Position numbers and translations under genes: made by a program. Below, piece by piece: positions 25,271 to 35,213 of a stretch of 64,000 nt of DNA. Under the pieces are notes generated by a model. It ran no database searches. It was given only the letters and a program-made list of their open reading frames with translations, and was not told the DNA's origin. Source of the stretch: Massilia sp. IC2-477 (GTDB lineage: Bacteria; Pseudomonadota; Gammaproteobacteria; Burkholderiales; Burkholderiaceae_D); contig NZ_JAJFEQ010000010.1 in the NCBI RefSeq assembly GCF_020707265.1, positions 124,001-188,000 of the forward strand. Direction: 5' to 3'. Position 1 is the stretch's first letter; the number at the start of each line of letters is the position of its first letter.

Positions 25271-25452
25271 ATCCGCTTCCAAGCTGTCCTCCCTGTTGTC
25301 CGATCCGCGATTCTACCCGCCCGGGCTTGCCGGGTATCGATTCCCGATACCCCGCGTCGTCCAGCGCGCGACCTGGCGCGCGATGCTGCGCCGCCGGGAA
25401 AGCGGCGACATGATGGGCATCCGACACCATATCGCCGAAAGGATGGAACAAG

Positions 25453-25974
25453 ATGGGCCCGATCACCTATGCCCTGTGCAAAAAGCCCGTCATTGGACTG
25501 GTGCTGTTCGCATCGAGTGCCTGCGCATTCCCGCCCCTGTTCCACGACGAGGCGCTCCCGCTGCAGCAGGCGCAGGCAGGCTTCGTCAAGGAATTCAGGG
25601 CGCCCGTGAGCAAAACCTATTTTCTGGAACTGCGCTTCCACTTCCCCACGGCGCAGGCCAAGGATGACGACATGGTCGTTGGCTCCCGCCACGAAGTGGA
25701 TTGCAAGCGCGATGGCGCAGAACAGGCGGGCGCGGGAAGACCGATTCCCATCCACGTGCTGGTCCGTGAAAAGCGCAGCGGGACGCTCATGCTGGACAAG
25801 GTGGTCGACACCCTGTGCATCTCGGACGGGACTTCCCTGGTCAAACAGCGGCGCGCGGCGCGGCTGGAGCTGGCGCGAGGCGACTACATTGCCGAGATAC
25901 GCAACCTGGAAAGCCAGTCCGGACTGGATGGGGTGAGAACAACGGTATCGCTTTTCTCCGGCATGCGGAAATAA
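25453..25974 (+). CDS. Secreted protein of unknown function (possibly DUF5625-like)
   Basis: This 173-aa protein has an N-terminal signal-like hydrophobic segment (about 9-25, ending SSACA, compatible with a lipobox-type Cys). A beta-rich domain with FLELRFHFPT, a Cys in HEVDCKRDG and a C-terminal GDYIAEIRNLES segment follow. It resembles proteins annotated DUF5625, but I hold that weakly. AAGGATGGAACAAG precedes the ATG. Function unknown; the 170 bp upstream presumably hold its promoter, but no clear box is seen. Confidence 0.6.
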   Translation: MGPITYALCKKPVIGLVLFASSACAFPPLFHDEALPLQQAQAGFVKEFRAPVSKTYFLELRFHFPTAQAKDDDMVVGSRHEVDCKRDGAEQAGAGRPIPIHVLVREKRSGTLMLDKVVDTLCISDGTSLVKQRRAARLELARGDYIAEIRNLESQSGLDGVRTTVSLFSGMRK

Positions 25975-25991
25975 GACGCCTGCGCGGGCCG

Positions 25992-26495
25992 CTAGCCGAT
26001 CAGGCGCTCGAAGAAATCGCCCACGGTCTTCCAGAACCCGTCCGGGATGTACAGCAGGATCGCCGTCATGGTGACGTAGCGGGCGAACTTCCCGATCGCC
26101 ATGTACATCACGCTCGGCCAGAACGGCAGGTGCAGCCAGCCGGCCAGCGTGCACAGGGGGTCGCCCACGCCCGGCACCCAGGACAGCAGCATGGTCTTGG
26201 CGCCGTATTTTTTCAGCCAGCCGAACCAGCGGCTCTGGCGTTCCTTGGCGAAGGCGATCTTGGCGCGGTAGCCGATGAAATAGTCGACCGCGCCGCCCAG
26301 GGTATTGCCCAGCGTGCCGACCAGGATCGCCGGCCAGAACATCGCGGGATTCGCCTTGACCACCGCGAACACGGCTGGTTCCGACCCCAGCGGCAGCAGG
26401 GTGGCCGAGATGAAGCTGATGATGAAAATGGAGGTCAGCCCGATGCTCGGTGCGGCAAGGACGTTCAGCAGCCAGAGGACGGCGTTTTCGATCAT
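25992..26495 (-). CDS. YqaA/DedA-like inner-membrane protein
   Basis: This 167-aa protein has several hydrophobic segments and the SNARE-associated/VTT-type features of the YqaA family (FISATLLPLGSEPAV near the N-terminus, GNTLGGAVDYFIGYRA, LLSWVPGVGDPLCTLAGWL). DedA-superfamily proteins are implicated in membrane homeostasis and lipid flipping; YqaA itself is uncharacterised. The start is uncertain because no strong ribosome site is seen; an ATG at 26549 would add 18 residues. Confidence 0.82.
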   Translation of the reverse strand: MIENAVLWLLNVLAAPSIGLTSIFIISFISATLLPLGSEPAVFAVVKANPAMFWPAILVGTLGNTLGGAVDYFIGYRAKIAFAKERQSRWFGWLKKYGAKTMLLSWVPGVGDPLCTLAGWLHLPFWPSVMYMAIGKFARYVTMTAILLYIPDGFWKTVGDFFERLIG

Positions 26496-26694
26496 CGGGT
26501 GGGCAGGTGGTGAGCAATGGCGACAGGTGTCCATTATAATGAGGATCACTTATCGTAACGACACGATACGCCGCGCCTGCCATCCAGCGCGCCGCATCGC
26601 CACTGTGCGCCCCGGTCACCCTCCGAGCAGCTAGCAGGCGTCGTCCGGACCGCCGGCTCATCCCACGCCGGTATTGCTATTCCGATTGCCGACC

Positions 26695-28233
26695 ATGACT
26701 ACCGACTACCTCAAGAGAATCCTGACCGCCCGCGTCTACGACGTGGCCGAAGAAACGCCGCTCGAATACGCCCCCACGCTATCCCGGCGCATCAACAACC
26801 GCATCTACTTCAAGCGCGAGGACATGCAGAGCGTGTTCAGCTTCAAGCTGCGCGGCGCCTACAACAAGATGGCGAACCTGACGCCGGAACAGTTGAAACG
26901 CGGCGTGATCTGCGCCTCGGCCGGCAACCACGCCCAGGGCGTGGCCCTGTCGGCGGCGCGCCTCGGCTGCCGCGCGCTGATCGTGATGCCCACCACCACC
27001 CCACAGGTCAAGGTCGACGCCGTCAAGGCGCGCGGCGGCGCCAGCGTCGAGGTGGTGCTGCACGGCGACTCGTACACCGACGCCTACCACCACGCGCTGC
27101 TGCTGGAGAAGGAGCAGCGCCTGACCTTCGTCCACCCCTTCGACGACCCCGACGTCATCGCCGGCCAGGGCACCATCGGCATGGAGATCCTGCGCCAGCA
27201 CTCGGGCCCGATCCACGCCATCTTCGTGGCGATCGGCGGCGGCGGCCTGGTTGCGGGCGTGGGCGCCTACGTGAAGGCGGTGCGGCCCGACATCAAGGTG
27301 ATCGGCGTGCAGACCATCGATTCGGACGCGATGGCGAAAAGCCTGAAGGCTGGCCAGCGCGTCACCCTGACGGATGTCGGCCTGTTCTCGGACGGCACCG
27401 CGGTGCGCCTGGTGGGCGAAGAGACCTTCCGCGTGGCGCAGCAGGTGGTGGACGAGATCATCATCGTCGACACCGACGCGATCTGCGCCGCGATCCAGGA
27501 CGTGTTCCAGGACACCCGCAGCATCCTGGAGCCGGCCGGCGCGCTGGCCGTGGCCGGCGCCAAGGCCTACGTGGAACGCTCGCAGATGGCGAAGCAGCCG
27601 GTCAAGGGCGAGACCCTGGTGGCGGTGGCCTGCGGCGCCAACATGAACTTCGACCGCCTGCGCTTCGTGGCCGAGCGCGCGGAACTGGGCGAATCGCGCG
27701 AAGCCGTGTTCGCGGTGACCATCCCCGAGCAGCGCGGCAGCTTCCGGCGTTTCTGCGCGCTGGTCGGCCCGCGCAACGTCACCGAGTTCAACTACCGCAT
27801 CAGCGATGCGCGCGAGGCCCACATTTTCGTCGGCGTGCAGGTGGGCAGCCGCAGCGAGTCGGGCCTGCTGGCGCGCACCTTCGAGGAACACGATTTCCGC
27901 ACCCTCGACCTGACGCACGACGAGATGGCCAAGCTGCACATCCGCCACCTGGTGGGCGGAAAAAGCGCGCTGGCCCAGGACGAATTGCTGTATCGTTTCG
28001 AGTTTCCCGAACGGCCGGGCGCGCTGATGCGCTTCCTGGACAGCATGGCGCCGAACTGGAACATCTCCTTGTTTCACTACCGGAACCAGGGCGGCGACGT
28101 GGGACGCATCCTGGTCGGCATCCAGGTGCCGGCGGCGGAGATGGATGAGTTCAGGCAGTTCCTGGCGACGCTTGGTTACCGCTATTGGGATGAGAGTGCC
28201 AACCCGGTCTATAAGTTGTTCCTGGGCGCATAG
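26695..28233 (+). CDS. ilvA: Threonine ammonia-lyase, biosynthetic
   Basis: This 512-aa PLP enzyme converts threonine to 2-oxobutanoate, the first step of isoleucine synthesis. The PLP lysine is Lys51 in VFSFKLRGAYNK. The SAGNHAQG motif and the Gly-rich phosphate loop IGGGGLVAG are present. Two ACT-like regulatory domains (about 330-420 and 425-512) match the long, isoleucine-inhibited form. The first of these begins AVFAVTIPEQRGSFRRF and the second YRFEFPERPGALMRFL. The start at 26695 gives the usual MTTDYL N-terminus. Confidence 0.95.
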   Translation: MTTDYLKRILTARVYDVAEETPLEYAPTLSRRINNRIYFKREDMQSVFSFKLRGAYNKMANLTPEQLKRGVICASAGNHAQGVALSAARLGCRALIVMPTTTPQVKVDAVKARGGASVEVVLHGDSYTDAYHHALLLEKEQRLTFVHPFDDPDVIAGQGTIGMEILRQHSGPIHAIFVAIGGGGLVAGVGAYVKAVRPDIKVIGVQTIDSDAMAKSLKAGQRVTLTDVGLFSDGTAVRLVGEETFRVAQQVVDEIIIVDTDAICAAIQDVFQDTRSILEPAGALAVAGAKAYVERSQMAKQPVKGETLVAVACGANMNFDRLRFVAERAELGESREAVFAVTIPEQRGSFRRFCALVGPRNVTEFNYRISDAREAHIFVGVQVGSRSESGLLARTFEEHDFRTLDLTHDEMAKLHIRHLVGGKSALAQDELLYRFEFPERPGALMRFLDSMAPNWNISLFHYRNQGGDVGRILVGIQVPAAEMDEFRQFLATLGYRYWDESANPVYKLFLGA

Positions 28234-28260
28234 ATTTCGGCCGATCTTGCCTGCTGCTTA

Positions 28261-28373
28261 AAACCGTCGCACCGGCGAAGGCCGGTGCCCAATTTCACGT
28301 ACCGCAGTGTTACCCACGCCGCCAGTACGCAATCTTTCGTTGAACGCGCGGTCGGCAAAGCCGACCACCCTAC
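28261..28373. repeat. Palindromic repeats after ilvA (family B copy and an A-like copy)
   Basis: 28261-28292 is a family B unit with stem GCACCGGC-GAAG-GCCGGTGC. 28348-28373 holds a shorter unit, GGTCGGCAAAGCCGACC, followed by the ACCCTAC end seen in family A. They fill most of the 167 bp between ilvA and queF. No preQ1 riboswitch-like structure is evident. Confidence 0.75.
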
Positions 28374-28400
28374 GGACGCCACAAGCGTCTCATGTTTGCT

Positions 28401-29234
28401 ATGAATACTCCTGATCAATCGCCACTCGGCAAATCCTCCGCCTACCAGAGCCAGTACGCTCCCGAACTCCTGTTCCCGATCCCGCGCCTGCAAAAGCGCG
28501 AAGAGATCGGCCTGGGCGTCGGCACGCGACTCCCCTTCTTCGGGGTCGACATCTGGAACGCCTATGAGCTGTCCTGGCTGAACATGCGCGGCAAGCCGCA
28601 GGTGGCGATCGCGACCATCACAGCGCCCGCCGATTCGCCCAACATCGTCGAATCGAAGTCGTTCAAGTTATATTTAAATTCCTTCAACCAGACCAAGCTC
28701 GCCGGTACCGACGCGCTGGTCGAACTGCTGCGCCAGGACCTGTCCGCCGCCTTCGGCGCGCCGGTGCACGTGACGGTCACCACGCCGGACGCCTTCGGCA
28801 GCCTGAAGATGGGCGAGCTCGAGGGCTCCCTGCTGGACCGTCTCGACGTCGAGATCGACCAGTACCTACCGTCGCCCCAGCTCCTCAGCGCCAACACGGA
28901 AGAAGCGCCGGTCGAGGAAACCCTGGTGTCGCACCTGCTGAAGTCGAACTGCCTGGTCACCGGCCAGCCCGACTGGGGCACCGTGCAGATCCGCTATGTC
29001 GGTCCGCAGATCGACCAGGAAGGCCTGCTCAAGTACCTAATCGGTTTCCGCGAGCACAACGAGTTTCATGAGCAGTGCGTCGAACGCATCTTCATGGACG
29101 TGCTGCGCCAGTGCAAGCCGACCAAGCTGGCGGTCTATGCGCGCTATACCCGCCGTGGCGGCCTTGACATCAATCCCTGGCGCGCCAATTTCAGCACCGG
29201 TATGCCGGGCAACCTGCGTACCGCGCGTCAATAA
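28401..29234 (+). CDS. queF: NADPH-dependent 7-cyano-7-deazaguanine reductase
   Basis: This 277-aa enzyme reduces preQ0 to preQ1 in queuosine synthesis. It is the long, two-domain (unimodular T-fold pair) form: the motif [13 protein letters not shown] (84-96) binds NADPH and Cys184 in [12 protein letters not shown] is the catalytic nucleophile forming the thioimide, with Asp191 nearby. ATG 28401 is preferred; an in-frame ATG at 28392 would add three residues. Other queuosine genes are not in the window. Confidence 0.95.
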   Translation: MNTPDQSPLGKSSAYQSQYAPELLFPIPRLQKREEIGLGVGTRLPFFGVDIWNAYELSWLNMRGKPQVAIATITAPADSPNIVESKSFKLYLNSFNQTKLAGTDALVELLRQDLSAAFGAPVHVTVTTPDAFGSLKMGELEGSLLDRLDVEIDQYLPSPQLLSANTEEAPVEETLVSHLLKSNCLVTGQPDWGTVQIRYVGPQIDQEGLLKYLIGFREHNEFHEQCVERIFMDVLRQCKPTKLAVYARYTRRGGLDINPWRANFSTGMPGNLRTARQ

Positions 29235-29585
29235 ACGAAAACGGGGCGCACACGCAAGTCGGCTGTGCGTTTTCAGCCACACCCGGCTGCAGATGCCCAT
29301 GCTAATCGGGTAGAAAACGTTCTGCACAAAAAAGTGGCAAACTACGTGCAAAAGATGGTCCGAGGTGCCTTAGGCACGCGATTGCAGACTTTTTGGCGTC
29401 ATTCCGCCTAAGAAATTGCGTATGGTCGATGCATACAATTCGTAACAAAACCACAGGTTTTTGCCACATGCTGCGGCTCTGTCCAACTGTATGCTTGTAC
29501 AGATGCGAAATCGAATGTCACGGCCCGGAAACAGGCCTATAATTCCGCCTCGCAAGCACTCACCCCCTGTGCACGGCACACTTTT
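29235..29585. other. 351-bp intergenic region upstream of ptsN
   Basis: It is less GC-rich than its surroundings. It contains a short palindrome GTGCC-TTA-GGCAC (about 29366-29378) and a -10-like TATAAT at 29538-29543 with ATGTCA (29515-29520) at 17 bp as a possible -35. I see no convincing coding frame. Confidence 0.5.
29515..29543 (+). promoter_or_regulatory. Possible sigma-70 promoter of ptsN
   Basis: ATGTCA, 17 bp and a perfect TATAAT lie 43 bp upstream of the ptsN start. The -35 matches the consensus at four of six positions. Confidence 0.45.
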
Positions 29586-30068
29586 ATGACGAACCTTAGC
29601 AAAATCCTCTCGCTCGAAAACGTGCAGCTGGACCTGGAAGTCTCCAGCAAAAAACGCGCATTCGAGCAGGCTGGCCTGATTTTCGAAAATAACTGCGGCA
29701 TTGCCCGTTCAACCGTCTCGGACAACCTGTTCGCGCGCGAACGTCTCGGCTCCACCGGCCTCGGTCATGGTGTCGCCGTGCCGCACGGGCGGATCAAGGG
29801 CTCGAAGAGCCTGAAGTCGCCGCTGGCCGCCTTTGTGCGCCTGAAAGAGCCGATTCCGTTCGAATCGCCGGATGGCCAGCCGGTCAGCCTGCTGTTCTTC
29901 CTGCTGATCCCGGACCACGTCACCCAGCAGCACCTGGAAATCCTGTCGGAAATTGCCGAGCTGTTCTCGGACGAAGCCGTGCGCAATGCCCTGGCGACCG
30001 ATCCGGACCCGAAATCCGTGCACGAACGCATCATCAACTGGCAGCCAAGCTTGCAGGCGCTGGGCTAA
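29586..30068 (+). CDS. ptsN: Nitrogen-PTS EIIA protein
   Basis: This 160-aa EIIA-Ntr has the phospho-acceptor His67 in LGHGVAVPHGRIKG and a full PTS EIIA type-2 domain. It receives phosphate from NPr and regulates potassium and nitrogen-related processes rather than sugar transport. It is followed by hprK (46-bp gap) and rapZ. In most Burkholderiales ptsN directly follows hpf on the same strand; here hpf lies about 3.6 kb away on the opposite strand. Confidence 0.95.
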   Translation: MTNLSKILSLENVQLDLEVSSKKRAFEQAGLIFENNCGIARSTVSDNLFARERLGSTGLGHGVAVPHGRIKGSKSLKSPLAAFVRLKEPIPFESPDGQPVSLLFFLLIPDHVTQQHLEILSEIAELFSDEAVRNALATDPDPKSVHERIINWQPSLQALG

Positions 30069-30114
30069 TTTGTATTAGACTGTCCGTGCGGCAATTGGCC
30101 GCGCATTCGACACC

Positions 30115-31056
30115 ATGCCCATGCTGCAAAGCCCGCTGACCATCCAGCGCCTGTACGACGACAACCGCGACAGCCTCCAGCTGGGCTGGTTCGCGGGTTT
30201 CCCTGGCGGCGAGCGGCAGATCGCTGGCGATGCGGCCTCGGCCGCCGACCAGGTCGGCCACCTGAACCTGATCCACCCTGGCCGAATCCAGGTCTTCGGG
30301 CACCAGGAACTGAACTACTATCACCGCCTCAAGTCCAGCTCGCGCACCCACGTGATCGGCGAACTGGTCGGCGGCGGTCCGCCGGCGCTGATCATCGCGC
30401 AAGGGCTGGAAACGCCCCCGGACATCCTGGCCATCTGCGACGAGCAGAACATCCCCCTGTTCTCGACTCCGCTGCCGGCGGCGCAGGTGATCGACTTCCT
30501 GCGCGTCTACCTGTCCAAGAAGCTGGCGCAGCGCGTCATCATGCACGGCGTGTTCATGGACGTGCTGGGCGTGGGCGTGCTGATCACTGGCGACTCGGGC
30601 CTGGGCAAGAGCGAGCTGGGTCTGGAACTGATCTCGCGTTCGCACGGCCTGGTGGCCGACGACGCGGTGGAATTCTCGCGCATCGCGCCGAACATGATCG
30701 AAGGCCGCTGCCCGCCGCTGCTGCAGAACCTGCTGGAAGTGCGCGGCCTGGGCCTCCTGGACATCAAGGCGATTTTTGGTGAGACCGCGGTGCGCCGCAA
30801 GATGCGCCTCAAGCTGATCGTCCACCTGGTCAAGCGCGGTGCACTGGACGAAGAGGTCGAACGCCTGCCCTTTCACTTCCCGACCGAGGACGTGCTGGGC
30901 CTGCCGATCCGCAAGGTGGTGATTCCCGTCGCGGCCGGCCGCAACATCGCGGTGCTGCTCGAGGCCGCCGTGCGCAACACCATCCTGCAGCTGCGCGGCA
31001 TCGACACGCTGCAGGAATTCATGGAGCGGCAACGTCAAGCCATGAGCGGCGACTGA
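30115..31056 (+). CDS. hprK: HPr kinase/phosphorylase
   Basis: This 313-aa bifunctional enzyme phosphorylates and dephosphorylates HPr on serine. The Walker A is GDSGLGKS (159-166), and the signature [20 protein letters not shown] follows at about residues 205-224. An N-terminal regulatory domain precedes them. In proteobacteria hprK is typically found with ptsN and rapZ, as here. ATG 30121 two codons in is also possible. Confidence 0.95.
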   Translation: MPMLQSPLTIQRLYDDNRDSLQLGWFAGFPGGERQIAGDAASAADQVGHLNLIHPGRIQVFGHQELNYYHRLKSSSRTHVIGELVGGGPPALIIAQGLETPPDILAICDEQNIPLFSTPLPAAQVIDFLRVYLSKKLAQRVIMHGVFMDVLGVGVLITGDSGLGKSELGLELISRSHGLVADDAVEFSRIAPNMIEGRCPPLLQNLLEVRGLGLLDIKAIFGETAVRRKMRLKLIVHLVKRGALDEEVERLPFHFPTEDVLGLPIRKVVIPVAAGRNIAVLLEAAVRNTILQLRGIDTLQEFMERQRQAMSGD

Positions 31057-31082
31057 CACCCAGTTAGGGTATCATCGCCCCT

Positions 31083-31961
31083 ATGCACATCGTCCTCATT
31101 ACCGGTATTTCCGGCTCGGGCAAATCGGTTGCCCTGAATGTCCTGGAAGACGCAGGCTACTACTGCGTCGACAATCTGCCGCCGGCCCTGCTGCCGGCCC
31201 TGGTCTATGCGGTCAGCGAAAAAGGCACGGAAAAGATCGCCGTCGCGGTCGATGCGCGCAGTGCCGAGTCGCTGGTCGAACTGCCGGTGAGCGTGCGCCA
31301 CCTGAAGGAAGAGGGACATAACGTCAAGGTGATGTTCCTGACCTCGAGCACGCACTCGCTGGTCGCGCGTTTCTCGGAAACCCGGCGCAGCCACCCGCTG
31401 TCGCACGAACTGCGTCCGGGCGAAAATCCCGCGTCGCGCCGTACCCTGATCGAATGCATCGCCGAGGAACGCGAGCGCCTGTCGGCGATCGAAAACCTGG
31501 GCCACGTGATCGACACCTCGGAACTCTCGGCCAACAAGCTGCGCGCCTGGATCAAGGAACTGGCCGACATCGAGCACGCCCCGCTGACCCTGTTCTTCGA
31601 ATCCTTTGCCTTCAAGGTCGGCGTGCCGCTCGACGCCGACTTCGTGTTCGACGTGCGCGCCATCCCGAACCCCTACTACGACCTGGCGCTGCGCCCGCTG
31701 ACGGGCAAGGATGCGCCGGTGATCGCCTTCCTCGACGCCCAGCCGAGCGCCGCCGAGATGCTGGAAGACATCCGCGCCTTCGTGGAAAAGTGGCTGCCCT
31801 CGTTCAAGACCGATAACCGCTCCTACCTGACGGTGGCGGTGGGCTGCACCGGCGGGCAGCACCGCTCGGTGTATATGGCGGAGCGGCTGGGCGCCTACTT
31901 CGGGCAGACGGAGCGGGTAATCATTCGCCATCGCGAGCAGCCGAAGCACGCGGCGGTTTGA
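31083..31961 (+). CDS. rapZ: RNase adapter protein RapZ
   Basis: This 292-aa P-loop protein (GISGSGKS, 8-15) has the conserved C-terminal domain ([22 protein letters not shown]). In E. coli it targets GlmZ RNA to RNase E and binds glucosamine-6-phosphate; this is the same family. It ends the ptsN-hprK-rapZ cluster (26-bp gap to hprK). Confidence 0.95.
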   Translation: MHIVLITGISGSGKSVALNVLEDAGYYCVDNLPPALLPALVYAVSEKGTEKIAVAVDARSAESLVELPVSVRHLKEEGHNVKVMFLTSSTHSLVARFSETRRSHPLSHELRPGENPASRRTLIECIAEERERLSAIENLGHVIDTSELSANKLRAWIKELADIEHAPLTLFFESFAFKVGVPLDADFVFDVRAIPNPYYDLALRPLTGKDAPVIAFLDAQPSAAEMLEDIRAFVEKWLPSFKTDNRSYLTVAVGCTGGQHRSVYMAERLGAYFGQTERVIIRHREQPKHAAV

Positions 31962-31980
31962 TTTAATCGTTAGCCGAAGA

Positions 31981-32090
31981 ACCGTCGTTCCGGCGAAGGC
32001 CGGAACCCAAGTTCGTCGCGTGCCACTGTCGTCACACGTAGGCGGCACGCACGCAAAATTGGATCCCGGTCTTCGCCGGGATGACGGTTT
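31981..32090. repeat. Inverted pair of family B palindromes between rapZ and the hydratase gene
   Basis: A plus-sense unit, ACCGTCGTTCCGGCGAAGG... (31981-32010), faces a minus-sense unit (32059-32090) across a 48-bp spacer. They sit exactly between two convergent genes, where bidirectional termination would be useful. Confidence 0.8.
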
Positions 32091-32102
32091 TAAGGTCGGT
32101 GG

Positions 32103-33188
32103 TCAGGAAAGATGCCGCAGCGGGTGTGCGTATTCCGGCCACACCGGCTCGAAGAACCTTGCCACCATCTCCGGCGTCACTTCCGCCAAGCTGGCCGGAT
32201 TCCACTTCGGCTGGTTATCCTTATCGATCACCAGCGCCCGCACGCCTTCCAGCACCTCGCCATGCTCGAAATTGCGGCGCACCAGGTTGCGTTCCATGCG
32301 CAGGCAGTCCGCCACCTCGAGAGATGCCCCGCGTTGCAGGAGTTCGCGCGTCACGCACATCATCAGGGGCGAACGCTGGCGCATCGCCTTGAGCGCCTTT
32401 TGCGCGAACAGGTTCTCGTCACGCGCCAGCGATTTCATGATTGCGCCCACCGAGGCCGCACCGAAGTGCGCATCAATCACACCGCGCTGCGCCTGCAGTT
32501 CGCTGGCACCCTGCTGTCCTGCGAACTGCGCCGCGAAGGCGCGGATCGCCGCCGGCAGTTCGGCGCCCGGCGTGGTCTCGATCAGCGCCTGAAGACCAAC
32601 CAGCTCGACGCCCGGCACGAACACGTCCGCCAGCCCCACGTAGAGCGCATCGGCCGCGCCGATGGTGAGGCCGGTCAGGCCCAGGTACTGACCCAGCTGG
32701 CCCGGCGCATGCGACAGGAAATGGCTGCCGCCCACGTCCGGGAACAGGCCGATGTTCACCTCGGGCATGGCCATCTTGGTGCGCTCGGTCACGATGCGCA
32801 GGCCGCAATCCGGGCCGCCCTGGGCTATGCCCATGCCGCCGCCCATCACCACGCCGTCCATCAGCGCAATATACGGCTTCGGATAGAAGTGGATCAGGTG
32901 GTTCAGTGCGTATTCTTCGGTGAAGAAGTCTTCCAGCAGTGCGCTGCCTCCGGTCGGGCCGACGTGGCCCATCTCGTGGAAGAAGCGGATGTCGCCGCCC
33001 GCGCACAAGGCCTTCTCGCTGGTGCTGGTGATGACCACCGCGTCGATGCCCGCGTCGTCCTTCCATTGCAGCAGGATCGCGGTCAATGCACGGACCATGT
33101 CGAGCGACAGGGAATTCAGGGCTTTCGGTCGGTCGAGCGTAATGACGCCGGTGCGATTGGCGACGCGGGTCAGGACGGTGTCGGTCAT
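32103..33188 (-). CDS. Enoyl-CoA hydratase/isomerase family protein (3-hydroxyisobutyryl-CoA hydrolase-like)
   Basis: This 361-aa protein has the crotonase fold. The oxyanion-hole region is SEKALCAGGDIRFFHEM, and the second key region is PYIALMDGVVMGGGMGIA, with Glu in MAMPEVNIGLFPDVGGS. The length and the MGGGMGIAQGG signature fit 3-hydroxyisobutyryl-CoA hydrolases (valine degradation) better than short enoyl-CoA hydratases (about 260 aa). It is isolated between rapZ and hpf and interrupts the usual rpoN-hpf-ptsN order. Confidence 0.85.
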   Translation of the reverse strand: MTDTVLTRVANRTGVITLDRPKALNSLSLDMVRALTAILLQWKDDAGIDAVVITSTSEKALCAGGDIRFFHEMGHVGPTGGSALLEDFFTEEYALNHLIHFYPKPYIALMDGVVMGGGMGIAQGGPDCGLRIVTERTKMAMPEVNIGLFPDVGGSHFLSHAPGQLGQYLGLTGLTIGAADALYVGLADVFVPGVELVGLQALIETTPGAELPAAIRAFAAQFAGQQGASELQAQRGVIDAHFGAASVGAIMKSLARDENLFAQKALKAMRQRSPLMMCVTRELLQRGASLEVADCLRMERNLVRRNFEHGEVLEGVRALVIDKDNQPKWNPASLAEVTPEMVARFFEPVWPEYAHPLRHLS

Positions 33189-33281
33189 GATCGTGTTCTG
33201 TGGTCGAAAAGACATGCATTCTACCGAACTACCGTGTAAAACCGGAAGCCTCGAAAAGTAACAGCTTCGTACAAATGCAAA

Positions 33282-33305
33282 AAGGGCGTCCCCTCAGACG
33301 CCCTT
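33282..33305 (-). terminator. Terminator after hpf
   Basis: On the minus strand, AAGGGCGTC and GACGCCCTT form a 9-bp stem with a 6-nt loop, followed by a T-run (complement of AAAAA at 33279-33283). Confidence 0.85.
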
Positions 33306-33330
33306 GCTGTGTTTGCGGTCGCCCGTAGAG

Positions 33331-33684
33331 TTACGCGGCGGCGGCTTCTCCGTTGTCCGGAAGGCGCTTGTGCGCCACGTGGTTATGGTCTTGCAGCATG
33401 GATTTGTGTTTCAGAACCTGCCTGTCCAGTCTGTCCATCAGGGTGTCGATGGCCGCGTAGAGATCCTGTGCAGCGCTTGCGACGTGGAGGATCTTGCCCG
33501 ATACCTGGAGGTTGATCTCGGCTTTCTGCCGTTTTTCTTTTTCAGTGAGGTTATCGATGGCGAGAAACACGTGGGTGTCGATCACGTGGTCGAAATGGCG
33601 GGTGATGCGCTCGAGCTTATTCTGAACGTATTCACGGATGGCGGGGGTGACTTCGAGGTGGTGGCCGCTGATGGTGAGGTTCAT
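33331..33684 (-). CDS. hpf: Ribosome hibernation promoting factor, short form
   Basis: This 117-aa protein (MNLTISGHHLEV start) belongs to the short HPF/YfiA family and lacks the long-HPF C-terminal domain. It binds the 30S decoding centre to form inactive 100S ribosomes in stationary phase. ATG 33684 follows AAGGAG by 5 bp; the ATG two codons upstream is rejected. It follows rpoN by 57 bp, the conserved order. Confidence 0.95.
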   Translation of the reverse strand: MNLTISGHHLEVTPAIREYVQNKLERITRHFDHVIDTHVFLAIDNLTEKEKRQKAEINLQVSGKILHVASAAQDLYAAIDTLMDRLDRQVLKHKSMLQDHNHVAHKRLPDNGEAAAA

Positions 33685-33741
33685 ACACACTCCTTGGGAA
33701 GGTGCCCTGCCCGCCCCACAAGGTTGAAGTGGGCAGATGCT

Positions 33742-35211
33742 TTACAGGGATTTGCGGAGGCTGACGGGCGGAATCTTGAGCGCTTCACGGTACTTGGCGA
33801 CCGTGCGGCGGGCAATGACCATACCTTGTTCCCCGAGCATCTCCGCGATCTTGCTGTCGGATAGAGGATTCCTAGGGTCTTCTGCTCCTGTCAATTGCGC
33901 GATGAGCGCGCGGATCGCCGTCGAGGAGGCTTCTCCCCCCGCTTCGGTGGCGACATGGCTTCCGAAGAAGTACTTCAGCTCAAACATGCCGTGCGGGGTC
34001 AGCATGTATTTCTGCGTGGTTACACGAGAGATGGTGCTCTCGTGTAGGCCTAGTGTATCAGCTATCTCACGCAAAACAAGAGGGCGCATGGCAACCGCGC
34101 CGTGGCTGAAAAAGTTGCGCTGGCGCTCCACAATTGCCTCTGCGACACGCAGGATCGTGTCGAAGCGCTGGCGCATATTCTTGATCAGCCACTTGGCTTC
34201 CTGCAGCTGCGCGCCCATCTGGCTTTCGCTCCTGCCCTGCTTGAGCAGGTTGGCGTACAGCGTGTTCACGCGCAGCTTGGGCATCACGTCGGGATTGAGG
34301 GCCACCGCCCAGCCGCTCTTGGCGCGGCGCACGATCACGTCCGGCACCACGTAGTCCGAGGTGTTCGACGCGAAGGCCGCACCCGGATGCGGATTGCAGC
34401 GGCGCACCACGACCTGCACTTCGCGCAGGTCTTCGTCGTCGCAGTCGAGCGCCTTTTTCAGCTTGCTGTATTCGCGCTGCGCGAACCAGCTCAGGTAACC
34501 CTCGACGATCTGCAGGGCCAGGCGCCGCGTCACCAGCGGCACGCCCGCCATGCGGCGGATCTGCAGCGCCAGGCATTCGGCCGCGCTGCGCGCACCGACG
34601 CCGATCGGATCGAGGCTCTGAACCAGCGCCAGCGCGCAGCGCAATTCGTCCATCTCGATGTCCAGTTCGCCGGGCAGGCGCGCGTGGATCTCGTCGAGCG
34701 GCTCTTCCAGGTAGCCGTTGTCGTCGAGGGCGTCGATCACCAGCTCGGCCAGGGCACGGTCGCGCGCGCTGCAGCCGGTCAGGCGGATCTGTTCGGCCAG
34801 GTGTTCGCGCAGCGTGATGCCGTCGGCTTCCAGTTGCGGGCGGCCGTCCTCGTCGTCGCCGCTGCGTGCGCCGCCGCCCTCACCGCCCCAGTCGGCGTCG
34901 GCCTCGCCGCCCCCACTGTCGGCGCCGTCCTCCATGCTCTCGCCTTCCGGCTTCGCGCCCTCCTGTGCTTCCTGTCCCGGGGCGGGCGCCTCGCCGTTCG
35001 CCGGTGCGTTGTTGATGGCGCCGTCGGCCAGCAGCCGCACCGAGCGGTCGAGCGGGTCGTCGAGCCGCTCCAGCAGCGGATTGTCGTGCAGGATCTGCTC
35101 GATCTCCTGGTGCAGTTCGAGCGTGGACAGCTGCAGCAGGCGGATCGACTGCTGCAGTTGCGGCGTCAGCGCCAGGTGCTGCGAAGTGCGTAGCTGGAGA
35201 CTCTGCTTCAT
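33742..35211 (-). CDS. rpoN: RNA polymerase sigma-54 factor
   Basis: This 489-aa protein has the Gln/Leu-rich activator-interacting N-terminus ([21 protein letters not shown]), an acidic variable region II (about 65-130, Gly/Glu/Asp-rich), the core-binding region and the C-terminal RpoN box [10 protein letters not shown] (467-476). Core RNA polymerase with this factor reads -24/-12 promoters and needs an enhancer-binding ATPase. The two fibre promoters (3132-3150 and 5673-5691) are clear potential targets. It sits between lptB and hpf, as usual in the family. Confidence 0.97.
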   Translation of the reverse strand: MKQSLQLRTSQHLALTPQLQQSIRLLQLSTLELHQEIEQILHDNPLLERLDDPLDRSVRLLADGAINNAPANGEAPAPGQEAQEGAKPEGESMEDGADSGGGEADADWGGEGGGARSGDDEDGRPQLEADGITLREHLAEQIRLTGCSARDRALAELVIDALDDNGYLEEPLDEIHARLPGELDIEMDELRCALALVQSLDPIGVGARSAAECLALQIRRMAGVPLVTRRLALQIVEGYLSWFAQREYSKLKKALDCDDEDLREVQVVVRRCNPHPGAAFASNTSDYVVPDVIVRRAKSGWAVALNPDVMPKLRVNTLYANLLKQGRSESQMGAQLQEAKWLIKNMRQRFDTILRVAEAIVERQRNFFSHGAVAMRPLVLREIADTLGLHESTISRVTTQKYMLTPHGMFELKYFFGSHVATEAGGEASSTAIRALIAQLTGAEDPRNPLSDSKIAEMLGEQGMVIARRTVAKYREALKIPPVSLRKSL

Positions 35212-35213
35212 CG

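Noticed and set aside
28234..28400. preQ1 riboswitch upstream of queF
   Set aside because: The gap is filled by palindromic repeats. I could not see the compact pseudoknot features or the conserved A-rich tail.
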